Below are positions 10,753 through 22,700 of a stretch of 64,000 nucleotides of DNA, one piece after another. Source of the stretch: Strigamia acuminata (lineage: Eukaryota > Arthropoda > Chilopoda > Geophilomorpha > Linotaeniidae). The stretch covers positions 14,426,517 through 14,490,516 of the forward strand of contig OX442318.1 in NCBI GenBank assembly GCA_949358305.1, given 5' to 3'. The notes below the pieces were generated by a model. The model was not told the DNA's origin. It made no database searches and saw nothing but the letters and a program-made list of their open reading frames with translations. Every line of letters begins with the position of its first letter. The first letter of the stretch is position 1. The position numbers and the translations under genes are program-made.

Positions 10753-11197
10753 GTTTGACTTCACTGTGTGACCTTTTACCTATTATTTTGTGACGCTGTT
10801 TCCACAGTGCCCCCTGTATTTTAATCTGTAAATAAACCAGTTATGTAAATTTCAACTACACCAACGGTCACATTATTTTCCACTCTCCATCCGATTACAA
10901 CATTGATTGAAAACACATCGACTTTAACTTTAATCTTTTATATTACAAGCCAGGTCAAGTCTGTGTGAAGGTTTAAACGTAATTGTGGCAACTTCCTTTA
11001 ATCCAAAATTACAATAACAAAGAAAATCAATTGGACCAAGCTAATTGGTCATCGGTGCTGATCACCAGTGGTCGATGCAACTGGTATCTGACAGCGACCT
11101 TCTAGGACTCCCAGTCAAGGCTCGACAAAACTAAAAACAATTCAGGAGCCAGCCCCTTTTTCTCAAGCACCAGCATATATATTATGCATATGAGGGC
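10753..11197. other. Intergenic sequence
   Basis: No gene is supported. The stretch after the 5S-like segment could be the body of a 5S-derived SINE, but no second copy is in this window to test that. Confidence 0.4.
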
Positions 11198-11201
11198 TTA
11201 A

Positions 11202-11599
11202 GGTGCAAACACAAGGAAGCGGGTAAAATTCAAAAACTTGCTTTTACTTAAAAAAGCAGCTAAAAACTCGCCCGCTTGAGCAAACACAAGCTTGCGTTTT
11301 TATTCAAAGCTTTGTTTTGAAGCGGGCTTGTACTCACCCGCTCCGATCAAACTGAGTTTAATTTAACAGCTTCAAACTTGCTGGTGTTTTGGTCATGTGA
11401 CTTTGACAACCTATCAGAATCGTGAGAAAATTCTTGAAAGAGATTTTGGTGGGAATTTTCTGGCAGCCAGCTAGCTAGCTTGCGTTTGCCAGTTAAGCTG
11501 GTAAGCCAAAAGCGGGTCAAGTGAGCTTGTAAATGACTCCCTCTTTAAACTTGTACTAGCAAAGCTTTGAAATTTTACCCGCACCCTTGTGTTTGCACC
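11202..11599. mobile_element. TTAA-type MITE
   Basis: A 398-bp element flanked by TTAA on both sides (11,198-11,201 and 11,600-11,603). The ends are inverted repeats of about 35 bp: the left begins 'GGTGCAAACACAAGGAAGCG' and the right, complemented, begins 'GGTGCAAACACAAGGGTGCG'. Several shorter inverted 'AAGCGGG' and 'CCCGCTT' words lie inside. A TTAA duplication points to the piggyBac or Kolobok superfamilies; the GG start fits Kolobok better. There is no transposase frame. Confidence 0.8.
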
Positions 11600-11603
11600 T
11601 TAA

Positions 11604-12825
11604 GAAATTTAGGAAGCAGATATAAATTTTCAGGCGCCATGGCAATTGGGCGCCCGGTATTTGTAGACCCCTGCTCCCAATTGTATCTTATAATTGCTCA
11701 ACAACTGTTTTCTGAAGTTTTCGCAGTTCTCGATATGAATGTAAGGAAGAAGCCTTAAGCAAGTCCTTCCACAGATCACAGCTTACTTGGTCTAATAACC
11801 TCGTGGGTATTAAGGTTAAAAAATACAAACAACTTTAACTAAATTCAATGGAATAATTTGAGAGTAGTTCGGAGGTTATATTGGATGCAACGATCAGAAG
11901 GAAATGTAAACTTTTCAAATAGAATAGATGAGACCATTGGATTTTCTGCATTGCGGAATGCGGGCAGTGTTCCAGTTGGCCTTGATTTTGAATTTGCCGT
12001 CACAAAAAAGAAAATCCAATTTATTTACCCTACTTGGTTTCTACGGAAAAAATTTTTATGATTGATTTCATTGAAAAATATAAGTAACATCATTTATTTG
12101 TTGACGTTGTACAATTACATTATTAAAAATTGTAATGAAAACCCAGAGTAAATCATCTCAGAAAAACACGAAACTGTCAAATCAGTCAAATTCAGTTCAC
12201 ACAAGCAAAGCACTTTCAACACTTTTCAAAACAAGCGGTGTCTACATTCAGAATATTTATTCTCTTATTCTCCTCACTTACTTGGCATCGCCATTCTGAC
12301 AGTGTCTCCTAACTTATCTCACTTCATAAATCCACTACTGCACAGTAGGCATGGACCAAATGCCACTAACCAGCAGAAATATCTTACTTCGATTACCCAA
12401 CATCCGCATTCCATCCTGTCGCAGAACATAGCTCATTCTTTATAAACCCTCCAATATCTGACACAGAAAATCAACAGGGACCTACGGCTGAAAAATAAAT
12501 CGGTTGGCAAAAGCTTTGCTACAATTTCTCCAGATGGAGTATGCTTAGCCAAGATATAAAAACAGCTACTTGAAAGCTGTCTCGAATTTGAATACGACGT
12601 CTGTAAAACGTCACGTTTAGTTAATGAAATCAAAGCAATGACGTCACATTTTAGCGACAATAAGCTACAACATTGACAACTGATGACCTCAACATTAGGT
12701 TTATTCAAAGTTTGATTTACCGTTTATAGAGTTTCTACAAACAGAACAGACACCAAAAACAGCCAAAAAAAACCATCACCAAAAGTGGTTTATGTTGGGT
12801 TTTGGTTTTTACAACCAAATTCAAA
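11604..12825. other. Intergenic sequence upstream of a host gene start
   Basis: No complete element or coding exon was found. The frames 11,858-12,061 and 12,433-12,708 have no supporting context. The last 100 bases would contain the promoter and 5' leader of the gene starting at 12,826; no clear TATA box is seen. Confidence 0.45.
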
Positions 12826-13118
12826 ATGGCAGCAACGAAAATAAGATCCGGGGTCAAACTTTCTAATACTCATGCTGCTTTCTGGCGATGGATCCACCTC
12901 CTAAAACGTGAGTAAATGCATAATTGTGCTCAAACAAGTCAGCCACAATTCGTTAGTTAATTTCAGATGATGGAATTTTTAACCACCATTTGCTTGCAAG
13001 ATCGAGCATTAAACCCCAAAACTACGTCAAAAGTAATAATAGGTATAACTGCTTGTGGTGTAAAAGCATCAAATATTGTAAACCTTTTAAATTCTTTTTA
13101 CACCTAGTGAGGTGCTAA
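12826..13118 (+). CDS. Small two-exon host gene, unknown product
   Basis: The ATG at 12,826 is in a good context (TTCAAAATGG). Exon 1 (12,826-12,907) encodes 27 residues beginning 'MAATKIRSGVKL' and including the aromatic stretch 'FWRWIHLLK'. It ends in phase 1 at a strong donor (AAAAC|GTGAGT). A 59-nt intron (12,908-12,966) ends 'GTTAGTTAATTTCAG', with a branchpoint-like TTAGTTAAT. Exon 2 resumes in phase with 'HDGIFNHHLLARSSIKPQNY' and reaches a stop at 13,116-13,118, giving 77 residues. Alternatively exon 2 ends at the donor AATAG|GTATAA (13,042/13,043) and more exons follow; that is attractive because the sequence after 13,050 looks like repeat. No signal peptide or known domain is seen. 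The product is unidentified. Confidence 0.5.
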
Positions 13119-13306
13119 AAGATGTATTCGGGAGGTGTAAACCAAACTGGTGCAAAAATGGTGTAAAATGGCCGGTTTACACCTTTTGGTAAATTAGTAG
13201 ATTATACCATATTTGCAAATAAATGTTGATAACTTATGGTTCGTCTAATTTTTAAAATACGGTAATTCAATAGTATCTTTAAAGTTAAAACACTGACCAC
13301 TATACA

Positions 13307-13616
13307 GTATAAAAGCGATTAGAAGAGCCAATCTCCAGTGTAATTTTTACTAGTCACCACGCAGTCACCAAAACGTTTTAGGCCCACTTTTCGCGTGTTT
13401 AAGTAAGTTTGTTCATCGTTTTTCATCATGTTTCAAAACATTTTTTCATGGAGAAGGTTGTTAATAATAACAATCCACTCAAGAAAAGACGCCCATCAAC
13501 GTCCAAAACGAAGTAAACACCTGCTCGATCTTTGTCTTCAGCCAAACCAGCCACGCAGGTCCGAACGGCAGCCATTACGACCGATTCGACTCCCGAACCT
13601 CCTGCGACCACTTTGA
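13307..13616 (+). other. TATA box and exon-like open stretch
   Basis: A TATAAAAG box at about 13,307 is followed by a richer stretch that is open in two plus frames. One frame starts at ATG 13,449 and gives a nuclear-protein-like start 'MEKVVNNNNPLKKRRPSTSK' with a basic KKRR cluster. It hits TAA near 13,515, just beside a possible donor GTAAAC, then continues open and Ala/Thr/Pro-rich to 13,614. The other frame gives an Arg-rich stretch to 13,616. This could be the first exon of a gene, a decayed copy of one, or element sequence. I cannot decide among these. Confidence 0.25.
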
Positions 13617-13772
13617 ACTAATTGATCCTTCAATCTTTCATCCAAAAAGGTTTTGCAAGACTTTTTCAAGTTTTCTAATTTGGAAAAGTTCTTTAAGAAC
13701 TTGGGGTCCATCCTTTCAGTCTGGATCCAGCGCCCTTTTTTTTTTCAAAAAAGCCATTTGAAGACTTCTTTC

Positions 13773-13908
13773 TATACTCTGGCTCACCGAGTAGTAATAG
13801 TTCCTATTGGCCGAGCCATTTCACTGGTGTACGTGTACATAAAAGTAGGCCAAAATACCCAAAATGCAATGGAAGCCAGTTTGTGCTTTAACAGTGAGCC
13901 AGACTATA
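13773..13908. mobile_element. Foldback element B, short copy 2
   Basis: A 136-bp stretch is bounded by 'TATACTCTGGCTCAC' and its near-complement 'GTGAGCCAGACTATA'. Just inside the left end it carries 'CCTATTGGCCGAGCC' followed by 'CACTGGTGTA', the same core start seen in the copies at 8,021 and 23,367. The rest of the core is deleted or replaced. Confidence 0.55.
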
Positions 13909-14079
13909 CTAGTAAAATTTGTAATTTAACACCACGAAGGTGTAATGCTACTCCATAGCAGAGTTAATTTACACCATCTAGGTGAAAAGTTCCTTTTTGG
14001 AGAGTAAATTTTAACCTTTTTGAAAATTCTAACAAGAAGTAAATTTACACCTGTAAAAACTGGAACCTTGTATACCCTT

Positions 14080-14210
14080 GTCTGCTATACAAGTATTATA
14101 CAAGTATTATCACCTACTGATGTCTGGTGTTTCACCTAGTGGCAAAATACAAAATTACTCACAATTTCAATTGCCAGCATAGAGTGAGGGTCCAGTTTTT
14201 ATTATGACTG
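14080..14210 (+). mobile_element. MITE A, partial copy (right half)
   Basis: It matches the right half of the complete copy at 6,517-6,750, from 'GCTATACAAGTATTATACAA' through 'CACCTAGTGGCAAAATAC' to the terminal 'ATTATGACTG', followed by TA. The left half is missing. Confidence 0.8.
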
Positions 14211-14240
14211 TACATGCATAAAGGTGTAATTTTATCCAAA

Positions 14241-15204
14241 AAAGAAGTCAAAATAGGGACAAGCGTTTCACCCTTTAATGTATACAGTATGTTTCTCCTA
14301 GTGTACACTATAAACAGGCCCAAAAACGAACACATTCACAGTTAGGATAGATTTTGCTGTTTATAAAAATACCAAAAACCACAGATACTAAAACTTTGAA
14401 CGCACCTAATGTTTTATTCTTTGCTTCGGTATTTCCATTTAAAGTTGTTTTACAAACATTAGCACCAATCACAGCACGGTTTCTAATTCAATAATAAATT
14501 TATTGGCAGATAAGATGTTTGTTTGCTTTCACCGCTAACAAAATAGCTAATACATTATCTAGGGACAGGGACAGAGTGATTCAAAAATCCATTAGCAAAC
14601 ATCGTGTTTGCAAACTCTATTACCTATAAATCCTGTTGGTTGTCATTCTGTGCATTTTGCTATAAATTTGTTGCAATTTCATTAAACAAATCATGTCCAT
14701 TTTTGTAATGCTGCCAAACAATGTTGACGATCTTGACTCCCAAATTATTTATTTGTCAACTTGAAATGCCTGGACAAATACGAACAACTCAAATCAGTTC
14801 CAATCTGTCGTAACCTGAAGATAATCCAATGACACCAGGTCGAAAATTGCATTTAAAATCCAAATTTTACTTTTTTGGAAAATTGATCGTGTTGCTAATT
14901 CAAAAAAAAATCCATTTGAACGAGGTAGATTTTTGGTGTTTTGCATAACCTAGTCAAATATGACACCACGTGTACCAGAAAACCAACCATGTAAGCATAA
15001 CCGGTTTTCCCAAAAAATAAAATTATATTTTTCACTTTTCTGAAATCTGTGACCATGTAAACTTGGTAATTAATAGCTGCATTCAATCTTGCAACGACGA
15101 ATTGTCTTCTCTTTAATTCACTTAAACTAATGATTCTCCATTGAACCCACTAAAAATTAAAGTGAACACGTCGTGTGATAGCCATCTTTTTAGATGGAAT
15201 TTGT
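14241..15204. other. Intergenic sequence
   Basis: No gene or complete element is supported. Confidence 0.5.
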
Positions 15205-15535
15205 GGTATTACCCCGCTTTAAGCAGCATGCTGGTGTAGGACAGCTCGGGTTTGACCAGACTGCCGGTAAACCCTGTTTTTTCCGGAATGTCGTTAAATG
15301 AGTACAAACTTTTTTTTCAGCGTGCAGTGAACCAAAACAAGCTTATGAAGCATTTTAGATGTCCAAAATGTAAGAAATTGGTCTAAATTTCAGTAAATTT
15401 ACACAAATTTTAGTAATAAACTTCAGAATATATAGAAAACCCAAACTTCTGTCTCAAATTCCAACAAATATCCGGGTGTTTTTCACTTATATCGGCATCT
15501 TTCACTTTATACTAATATGCTGGTAAAGCTTAGAC
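15205..15535 (-). repeat. Dispersed repeat R1, copy c
   Basis: The interior is the reverse complement of copies a and b: 'GAACCAAAACAAGCTT', then 'AATTGGTCTAAATTTC', 'TTAGTAATAAACTTCAGA', 'TCAAATTCCAAC' and 'ATCCGGGTGTT'. Both outer ends carry an 'ATGCTGGT' word, and the left end also has 'TTACCCCGCTTTAAGCAGC', so it may be nearly full length. Confidence 0.65.
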
Positions 15536-15796
15536 ATGTGATAACAATAGCCAAAAATAGGTGCAGAAGAGATAGATCACTTTTAAAAGTATAATTCGAA
15601 GAAGATAAATCAATTTCACTTAATCTTAATCCTCTTATTCAAGTTGACTTCTCAGAGATATGATGTCAAAACTGGAGAAGTCATCTCAGACAAATAAGTC
15701 AATTCATCTTTTAAAGATTGGATGTTCGCACACATTGTAGATGTTAGGTGATGAGATATTTTCAGATGGCACACTCATACAAAGTCATTTAAAATT

Positions 15797-15855
15797 GTTT
15801 ATATATTTTAAACCAGCCTAAAATTTTTAGACTGGTTTAAAAAATATAAACAAGA
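15797..15855. repeat. Perfect-looking long hairpin
   Basis: The arms 'TTGTTTATATATTTTAAACC' and its near-complement end 'GGTTTAAAAAATATAAACAA' are separated by about 15 bases. The stem is about 25 bp and AT-rich. There are no flanking duplications that would define an element. Confidence 0.6.
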
Positions 15856-16432
15856 TGTATGAATAAAATATCCCATTTCTATCCAAAACGTTTAATCACT
15901 TTGTTTTACATAAACACGTGTCGTGTGCGCCCATAGTATAGCATATTAAGTACGATAATTGATAAAATGAAACGAGTAAACAAATAATTCTTCACAATTC
16001 CCCAGAGTAGAAACTAACCAGCCTAGGTAACACTAAATACATACTTCATTAATTAAAACTGTGCTTAATGAATACAAACAGATCAATTAGCTGTTTATAT
16101 TGAAGCTATTAAGAGCTGGTTACCTCCTGTATCCCCTCCCACTCTTACAAAGCTAAAAATAATCTATTTCTCTAGACAATCATTTGTAACGTGAGATTTT
16201 CTTAGCAGAATTGAAAACACACGACCGACCAACAACAAACAACACATGCAATTTCCAATCGATTTAATTTTGGCTGACATAAGGCAAAACATATCAGATT
16301 CACTTTGTATTCAATAAATAAAGGAAGAAATAGAAGAGCATTCAATTTCCCTTGATTTCTCCACGCACTCGCACTCCGACAGTCTTTTTTTTCTCAATAA
16401 ATTATTCCACATACACATACTGTAGTACATAC
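15856..16432. other. Intergenic sequence
   Basis: AT-rich and without recognisable features. Confidence 0.5.
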
Positions 16433-16502
16433 CTTGAGCGAATATTTGCTTCGAAACGCGATGGCAAAAGGTTCATCTTTAGACGAATGAAACCGCCCGC
16501 AG
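16433..16502 (-). other. Candidate internal exon, minus strand
   Basis: On the minus strand the sequence has a branchpoint-like CTAAT, the tract 'TTCTTCTTCTCACCCAAG', then 70 bases, then a strong donor CTCAAG|GTATGT. Two frames are open through the 70 bases. The frame that accepts a phase-1 upstream exon reads 'AGGFIRLKMNLLPSRFEANI'. It could be joined to the gene start at 30,199 or belong to another gene. Splice-site quality is the main support. Confidence 0.3.
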
Positions 16503-17623
16503 CTTGGGTGAGAAGAAGAATTAGGAGTTTCTAGAACCGTGGGCCAAGACTTGAATTGCTGGGTCAACACACAAAGTGCCAGTGGCAATATGAAACGTCA
16601 TTAAAAAGGGGCAAATGTTTAAAGCTGACTATCCAAAACGACGGCAACGTATCAGCTTCGCAGTCCCGACCGTGTTTTATAGCCGTGAGTAGAAGCGCCA
16701 AGTGTTCGCCATTACATATAAATGTGACAGCAACTCGAGCCGACGTCAAATTGTTAGATTCGGCTTATTGTGATTTTTATCGGCCATAAGCAGGGAGACG
16801 GTGCAAACTAAACAAATTAGCAAAACCTTACACTATGCTTGTTCTGCTTGCAACTCAAATTTAACAATTGTCTTCTTAAAGAAATTGGCCCGTAAAAATG
16901 AGGATTTCTCTAACTTAACATAAATGGATACGCGACCGCTACCTACGGTATGTGCTTTGGAGGCCGGAGGAACATTTACATTGCAGCGCCTTCCCGGCAC
17001 ATAAGTTGAGTTCAGGACTCCAATACTTGACGCGCCAACCAATCAAGGATGTGAAGTAGCAGATTATCTAGGCGTATATTAAGAGACATTAATTGTATCA
17101 TGCCACATTAATGCAAGAATTTGGCATTTTTTAGCATTTTTTCTGATTTTTCAAAAATCGCACTATCGCATATCCTATCTTTTGTTATTCGATTTTCTTT
17201 GCCCCATTAGTGATGCAAGTGTAGACTGAACAAAACGAATGAAAAAACGTTTGTTTTGAGTTAGTACAAACTCAAAACCACATACCATGTACTCGTATAG
17301 TATTGTATACACTGAAGAAGGGCCATAGCAAAATACGTGTTTGCTATATTGGTCTCAACTTGTACTTTTTACTTAAATCAGGACTTTCTGAATGCAACAG
17401 TTCCAGGCTAAATTATAAACACCGATTCTTAACCTCAACTTTTATCTTGGCCACTTTAAACCCATTACCAAGACAAGACGCTCATTTCAGTTAAGCAATC
17501 AAAGAAACAACTTTTCTTCAACTGCCATTGAATGGTCAAAGTTGGGGAACGCAATCAAACAATTAATTTCAGCACAACAACAACTTTTTTTCTTTTTCTT
17601 TTCTTATCAATCCATTCCTTCAG
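16503..17623. other. Intergenic sequence, locally GC-richer
   Basis: Positions 16,560-17,040 are less AT-rich than the surroundings and contain several CpGs, so they could be regulatory. Overlapping frames on both strands (16,556-16,789 and 16,833-17,042) give no recognisable protein. Confidence 0.35.
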
Positions 17624-17715
17624 CCAGTCTTATCCCCAAAGAACTGAAACCAATACATAAGGGAACAAACGTGATTGTTATTATTTATTGGAGGATGTTA
17701 CTTCCAGTGCAGTAG
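17624..17715 (+). other. Candidate exon after long pyrimidine tract
   Basis: A pyrimidine-rich tract (about 17,586-17,620) ending CCTTCAG is followed by a frame that, after a phase-1 junction, reads 'SLIPKELKPIHKGTNVIV' and stops at 17,713-17,715. Support is limited to the acceptor and 29 codons of plausible composition. Confidence 0.2.
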
Positions 17716-17913
17716 TTGCTTCTGACTGTTATTACACATTTGGCAAACTTATATACTATTTACACATGACAGGAAGCTTTTTGCCCATGTTTCCAAGAAA
17801 AAATGGTCGCTGACTTGATAGATGTTTTTAATTTAAAAGCCTTACATTCAGCTTCAAATTGTTCAAATGAAGAAAATATTTTTTCTTTCTGTCTTTCCTT
17901 CCTCTATTGCCAG

Positions 17914-18109
17914 TGTGAGCTGGTTGAAGAGATTTGTGCTGGGCCCAGGCTCAACTGTCTCCCTTGCTGCAATCATTTCATTTTGCCACTTTCAAATACA
18001 AGTGGCAGCGTCATTTTCAAGTGACACTTTAAAAATGACAATGGCATCACTTTTCAAACAACTTTATGGATTTTTCCACACGTGTTTGTTGAACGCAGAT
18101 CTTGAATAA
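17914..18109 (+). other. Candidate exon after long pyrimidine tract
   Basis: The tract at 17,880-17,910 ends TATTGCCAG. After a phase-2 junction the frame is open for about 64 codons to a TAA at 18,109 and includes a hydrophobic stretch 'STVSLAAIISFCHF'. A second frame is open to TGA near 18,024. There is no homology I recognise. Confidence 0.22.
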
Positions 18110-19010
18110 GCAACACGGTAAACACCCATTAAAGTGGTTTTTGTGTAGGCAGTTTTAATTAAATCTACAATCATTTGATAGTCATCATTTCTATTTCTCG
18201 ATGATCAGTCTTAAGAACAATCACATTGCAATTAACTTTACGGTGTATTTGATCGGCAGTTCACAATAAATTTCTAAAGTGCTATTTTCGTCATTTTTCA
18301 TAAACGGGCTTTGGAAGCACCTCCCTGGTTTTACACACATTTTAAAAAAATAAAACTAATCTTGCAACAAACCAATATTGCACCGCAAGCCGGCAGGTCC
18401 AAAATTGCATTCACGTTGACATAAGAGCTGTAAAATCCAAGAGACAATTCCCGAATGCTTCGTGAAACATGTATTAAGCTTCATCGGGTTGGCAGGACAA
18501 TGCACAAAAGGATTTACAAAAATTATTGTGCCAGATAGTAAAATCCAATGCGCTCAATGTGCCAAGCATTTAATTTCAATGATCTCACATTGCTTAGCCA
18601 GAATTTGCATCCTAATGAATTTCAAAATCCTGCTGGCAGGAGACAATTAAAATTCAAAAACAAATGTGCCACGGTGATTGAAAACACTCCAAACAAGAGG
18701 CAAATGGAAAAACTAATACTGGCATTTAGGCCTAATTATTGCAAAAGATTTCTAATCCTATAGCCTATTGTACAATTTAGAAATTTTCCCCGTATATTTT
18801 ATACTGTTCTGAAGTAGCGTGTTCAGTGACAGATTACTGTAATAACCTCTGAGCCAGGGCTTAAAGATGGCCGGAATGTATCGTTCAGGTATGAAGTGAA
18901 AAAGCTGGTTTTTAGATTTCTATTTAAATATGCCCGGGTGAATAATTATCTTGGAATTTGGACCAGTAATTTGAGTTTTGTAGCTCTGTCATTACCAGAG
19001 TTCAGTGGTA
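18110..19010. other. Intergenic sequence with an R1 fragment
   Basis: Positions 18,895-18,985 carry a fragment of repeat R1 ('GCCCGGGTGAATAATTATC' followed by 'TTGGAATTTGGACC'). Nothing else is supported. Confidence 0.5.
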
Positions 19011-19738
19011 CAGTAGAGTCCATTATCCGAACATCGGTTATGTAAATGACCGATTATCCAAACAGCTGTGATTGATTATTTTATCAATTTTTTAGTCGAT
19101 TTTTAACGATTTTGTTTATAATTTTTTATAAACTTCATGTACAGTATCAGTATACACATAAACCTAATGTACAATTATGCGAACACTATGTAAACACTAA
19201 GGGGTTTCATTAAATGAGCGATTAGTTGATTACTTTGATTACTTTGATTAGTCGATTAATTGATGTGTCATGTGACTGGATTCAACCAATCCCGAGAATA
19301 ATCATTTTATCAAATAAGCAACTAAGCAACTAATCAAGTAATCACCCCAAACCATGATTTTCTGCTGACTTGGGCTGATTATAAGTGCTCTCTCAACTGA
19401 AACCAACATGGCGGCGCCAGACCCGCTTCAACTACACAAGGTCATAATACAACAAAGTCTGCTCAGTTTAGGTTAAACTGAACACATGAAACGAGTTAGG
19501 TAGTTGCAATTATTATTTGTAGAAACTTTTTTTAAACAATTGCAACAAGTTTAGGTTACAATTTAAAAAATTCCGCCTATCGGAGCAATAATCACATAGT
19601 CAGATTTTTCTTGGGCCCTCAATAATTGAGTGATTATGATTATTGCAATAATCAACTAATCACAATAATCGCTCATTTAATGAAACCCCTTAATTATGTG
19701 TCTCAATTAGCTTAGTTCGGATAATCGGCGCTTTACTG
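19011..19738 (+). mobile_element. pogo-like MITE C, copy 2 (interrupted)
   Basis: The left end is 'CAGTAGAGTCCATTATCCGA', after TA. The right end is 'TCGGATAATCGGCGCTTTAC', then TG. The ends are inverted and pogo/Tigger-like. The interior matches copy 1 (6,413-6,860) in opposite orientation. A second element (19,201-19,689) is inserted near the middle. The right flanking dinucleotide is CA, so the target duplication has mutated. Confidence 0.65.
19201..19689. mobile_element. PIF/Harbinger-like MITE D
   Basis: A 489-bp element with perfect terminal inverted repeats of 24 bp beginning 'GGGGTTTCATTAAATGAGCG'. It is flanked by TAA at the left and TTA(A) at the right, close to the TWA duplication of PIF/Harbinger elements. 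The interior holds short 'GATTA' and 'TAATC' repeats. No coding frame. Confidence 0.6.
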
Positions 19739-22700
19739 CAATCAAATTTTTAAAAATGTCATAATTGGAGTGTTCTGACTCAACCCATTTCTCACCTGTT
19801 AATTTGTAACGCGTTACGCGCGTCGCAACCCCTATGTAAAATATGTTAAATAAAAGAAACATGTAAATTTTCACTTACCTGATGGCTGCCATTTATTGAC
19901 TGAACCATTCAATTCGAGATTCATCACATCAAACCACTTGGAAGACACATTACTAATTATTGTTGTTTACTCAGTTTGTCCAATCAGAGCTGCTTATTCA
20001 TTCAAAACCCAGTCTAATCTGTTTTAGAATGAAATTGTAACATCAATTTTTAATTTAAAAATGGAAATAAATAGTCAGCTTGTACACGTCCATTGTACTG
20101 AAATGAGATTTTTAAACTCTACCTTTTTTTTAGAGGTTCTTCACTCACATCACATAAGAACTATGCGGCAACAACCTCATCCTTATTACGTTTAATATTC
20201 TCCAGTCTCATCAACTCCATCATGTCCATTAACCGCTAGGAGTTTGATAAGATCGTAACTTAGCTCGGAATGCCTTTTTCTTTCCCCTCTTGTCCAAGAT
20301 TAAACTAAATGAAAATTTTAAAAATAAATAATGTGGTAATCCAAGAGTCTCTTCCTTTTTTTTCATCTCATATCTTTAAACTCTTTTTTTATATAAACAA
20401 ACAAATAACTTCTAAGAATGTTGAATTATGGAACTCAAGATGCTCATATGACCCATATTTAACACAATAATATAAATTTAAGAGACTTTTTTTTAATTGA
20501 ATATTTAATCATGAGTCACATACAATAGAAAATGCACAACCAGGATAACCCCGCTTAACGCTGCTATTTTTTCCAACAGAATAGAGCATTAAGTGAAATC
20601 AACGCCAAAGAAGCACCCATATTGTATTGAATTATTTATGGTCAGCTTAGCATGGTCATGACCGCTTAGGCTGAATGCCTTTTCTGGGTTTTTAGGCCTT
20701 GCCCTTTGATGTATGGAACAACTTTCTTGAGGATCCAACCTTGCATATTTGCATTCACACCGAAAACTGGAAAAAATACAGAAAACCTGTTGGAGGCGGA
20801 TGGCAAATTTTCTTGCCGTAGAAACAGTGCCTTGATCAGAGAAAAACGAGTAACAACTGAGATTCCTAGCAGGGTCACTAATTCAATGCTACATGGGCAA
20901 CTTTATCGCACAGCATTTGTCATGTTTCTGTAAAAACTAAAAAAAAATAGTTCCAAAGCTTTTAAATTTGAGAAGCAAATAATCCTTCATGTAATGACTC
21001 ATTGATGTTTGGTATGATTTGAATCGAACAATTTTTTAGATATAATTTTATAAAATTTTAGGTGAGCCTATTTCTTTGTCGCTGACTTTTAAAGTTCATA
21101 AAGTCAATTTGCAATATTTTTTATGAAATAATGTGTATAATTACTGATTTTACTGTTGGTTGGATCCACAAAATAAAAGCATGTCTAACATTGAAAAGAT
21201 CAAGATTTATTCTATAGTTTTTGTATTGCTCCATTCGATTTCGTACGACCCGCTCTTCGATAAACACCAGTTTTTACACTACTGATTGTAGTGAACCGAA
21301 TTACAAGTCGTCTATAATGAGAACCTACTATGTTTTTTTATGATAAATCTGTACATTTTTCCTACAGTTAGTTAACTGCAAGGAAGGCAAACATAATTTT
21401 TATGCTGTCTCAGCTAGCACAGAAATATATGGACTGAAATTGCAAACTCCGATGCTATGCATTTTGATGATAAATAGGACTGTTCAATCTGTGCCTATTT
21501 AAAATGTGAACTCTTCATCTTTTGGACGAAGTAGAATTTTCTTTCGAATAAGAAAACAGAGCTCTCAAAAGTACACCGGCCGTGCAAAAAAGTTGCTTAC
21601 CTGGCGACAATTGAGATCAAACTGCCGTTTGTATTCCATTTGAGTGTCCCAACTAAGGGAAAACTACCAGACTTGTAATTTTTAATTACAGCGTTAATTT
21701 TCTTGCTTACGGCCTTTTTGTGAACTTTTCATAAAATCGAACTGCAGAAATTGTTCGTGCACCTTAATTGTTGTTTTAAAATAAGAGAAGCTTGCTCTCT
21801 ATTTCAAGAAATATGATACAAACTTGAAAAACCGTACGCGCATCCTTAAGCCTAGTTTTCATATCTGCGCAGTTCCTGCCAAAGCAATGCGATAGCAAAC
21901 TCGCAAAAAAATTTAATCGTTTAAACTTTTGCAAACCGGCGAAATTGCCACCACTGCTCACTTGCGACAAGCAAATTTCAGCTTGTCGCTGAAATAGAAA
22001 TCTGTTTTGCGACTCGTGTCATGGTAACTCGAGATTATTTCATTTAAAATACATCTATCTATTATTCAAAAGTGTGGTCCCTGGAAATAACTTAAATGAG
22101 AAAAAATTGGATTCGCACCAATTCTATTGATGGTTCCGAATAAGACTATGGGTGGGCTATACAGTCGAGATGTTGAATTTTACATTGCAGGTCATCCTTA
22201 TGGTACCGGTAGATGATTTGCCTGTCTAGCACTAGGCAGAGTGCAAAGCCTATGCTTTTATTGTTGTGCCTTTTGACTGTACTAAGCTTAGTACAGTACT
22301 GCAGCACGTATTTTTAATAAAAAATAATAATAACAATAAGATTAGAAATAGTCAATTTTGTTCTGCTTGCTATTTCTGATCAAGTAAGAAGTGAAGTCAT
22401 AGCAGAAAAAAACTGGGCAGAAAATTGGACTTTCTGTTCTCTTTCAGTCGAGTGGGAACCGAGCATAAAGGTATCAGTCAGAAAAAGCTGTTAGGGTCTA
22501 ATGTCAATAATTTAATCATTAAAAATGCCAGGACATGGGTCGGGAAAGCTCTTATTTTCATTGGACATGGTTGCAGCCACTTTTACATTTGAAGTGGTGT
22601 TTTTCTTTCTTTCGCTTCTTATGCTACTACTGAACTACTAAACTAATAAACGAACAGGTCGAATTTACCAAAATTTCATTACTACTTGTGAACCTTCCTT

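Larger units (their letters stand above)
13050..14240. repeat. Region rich in GGTGTAAA / TTTACACC words
   Basis: The words GGTGTAAA or TTTACACC occur at about 13,057, 13,098, 13,135, 13,160 and 13,178, and again at about 13,940, 13,969, 14,045 and 14,221. They occur in both orientations, as expected of one or more diverged MITEs. Between the two clusters lie a promoter-like and exon-like stretch (13,300-13,620) and foldback copy B2 (13,773-13,908). Boundaries cannot be fixed. Confidence 0.4.
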
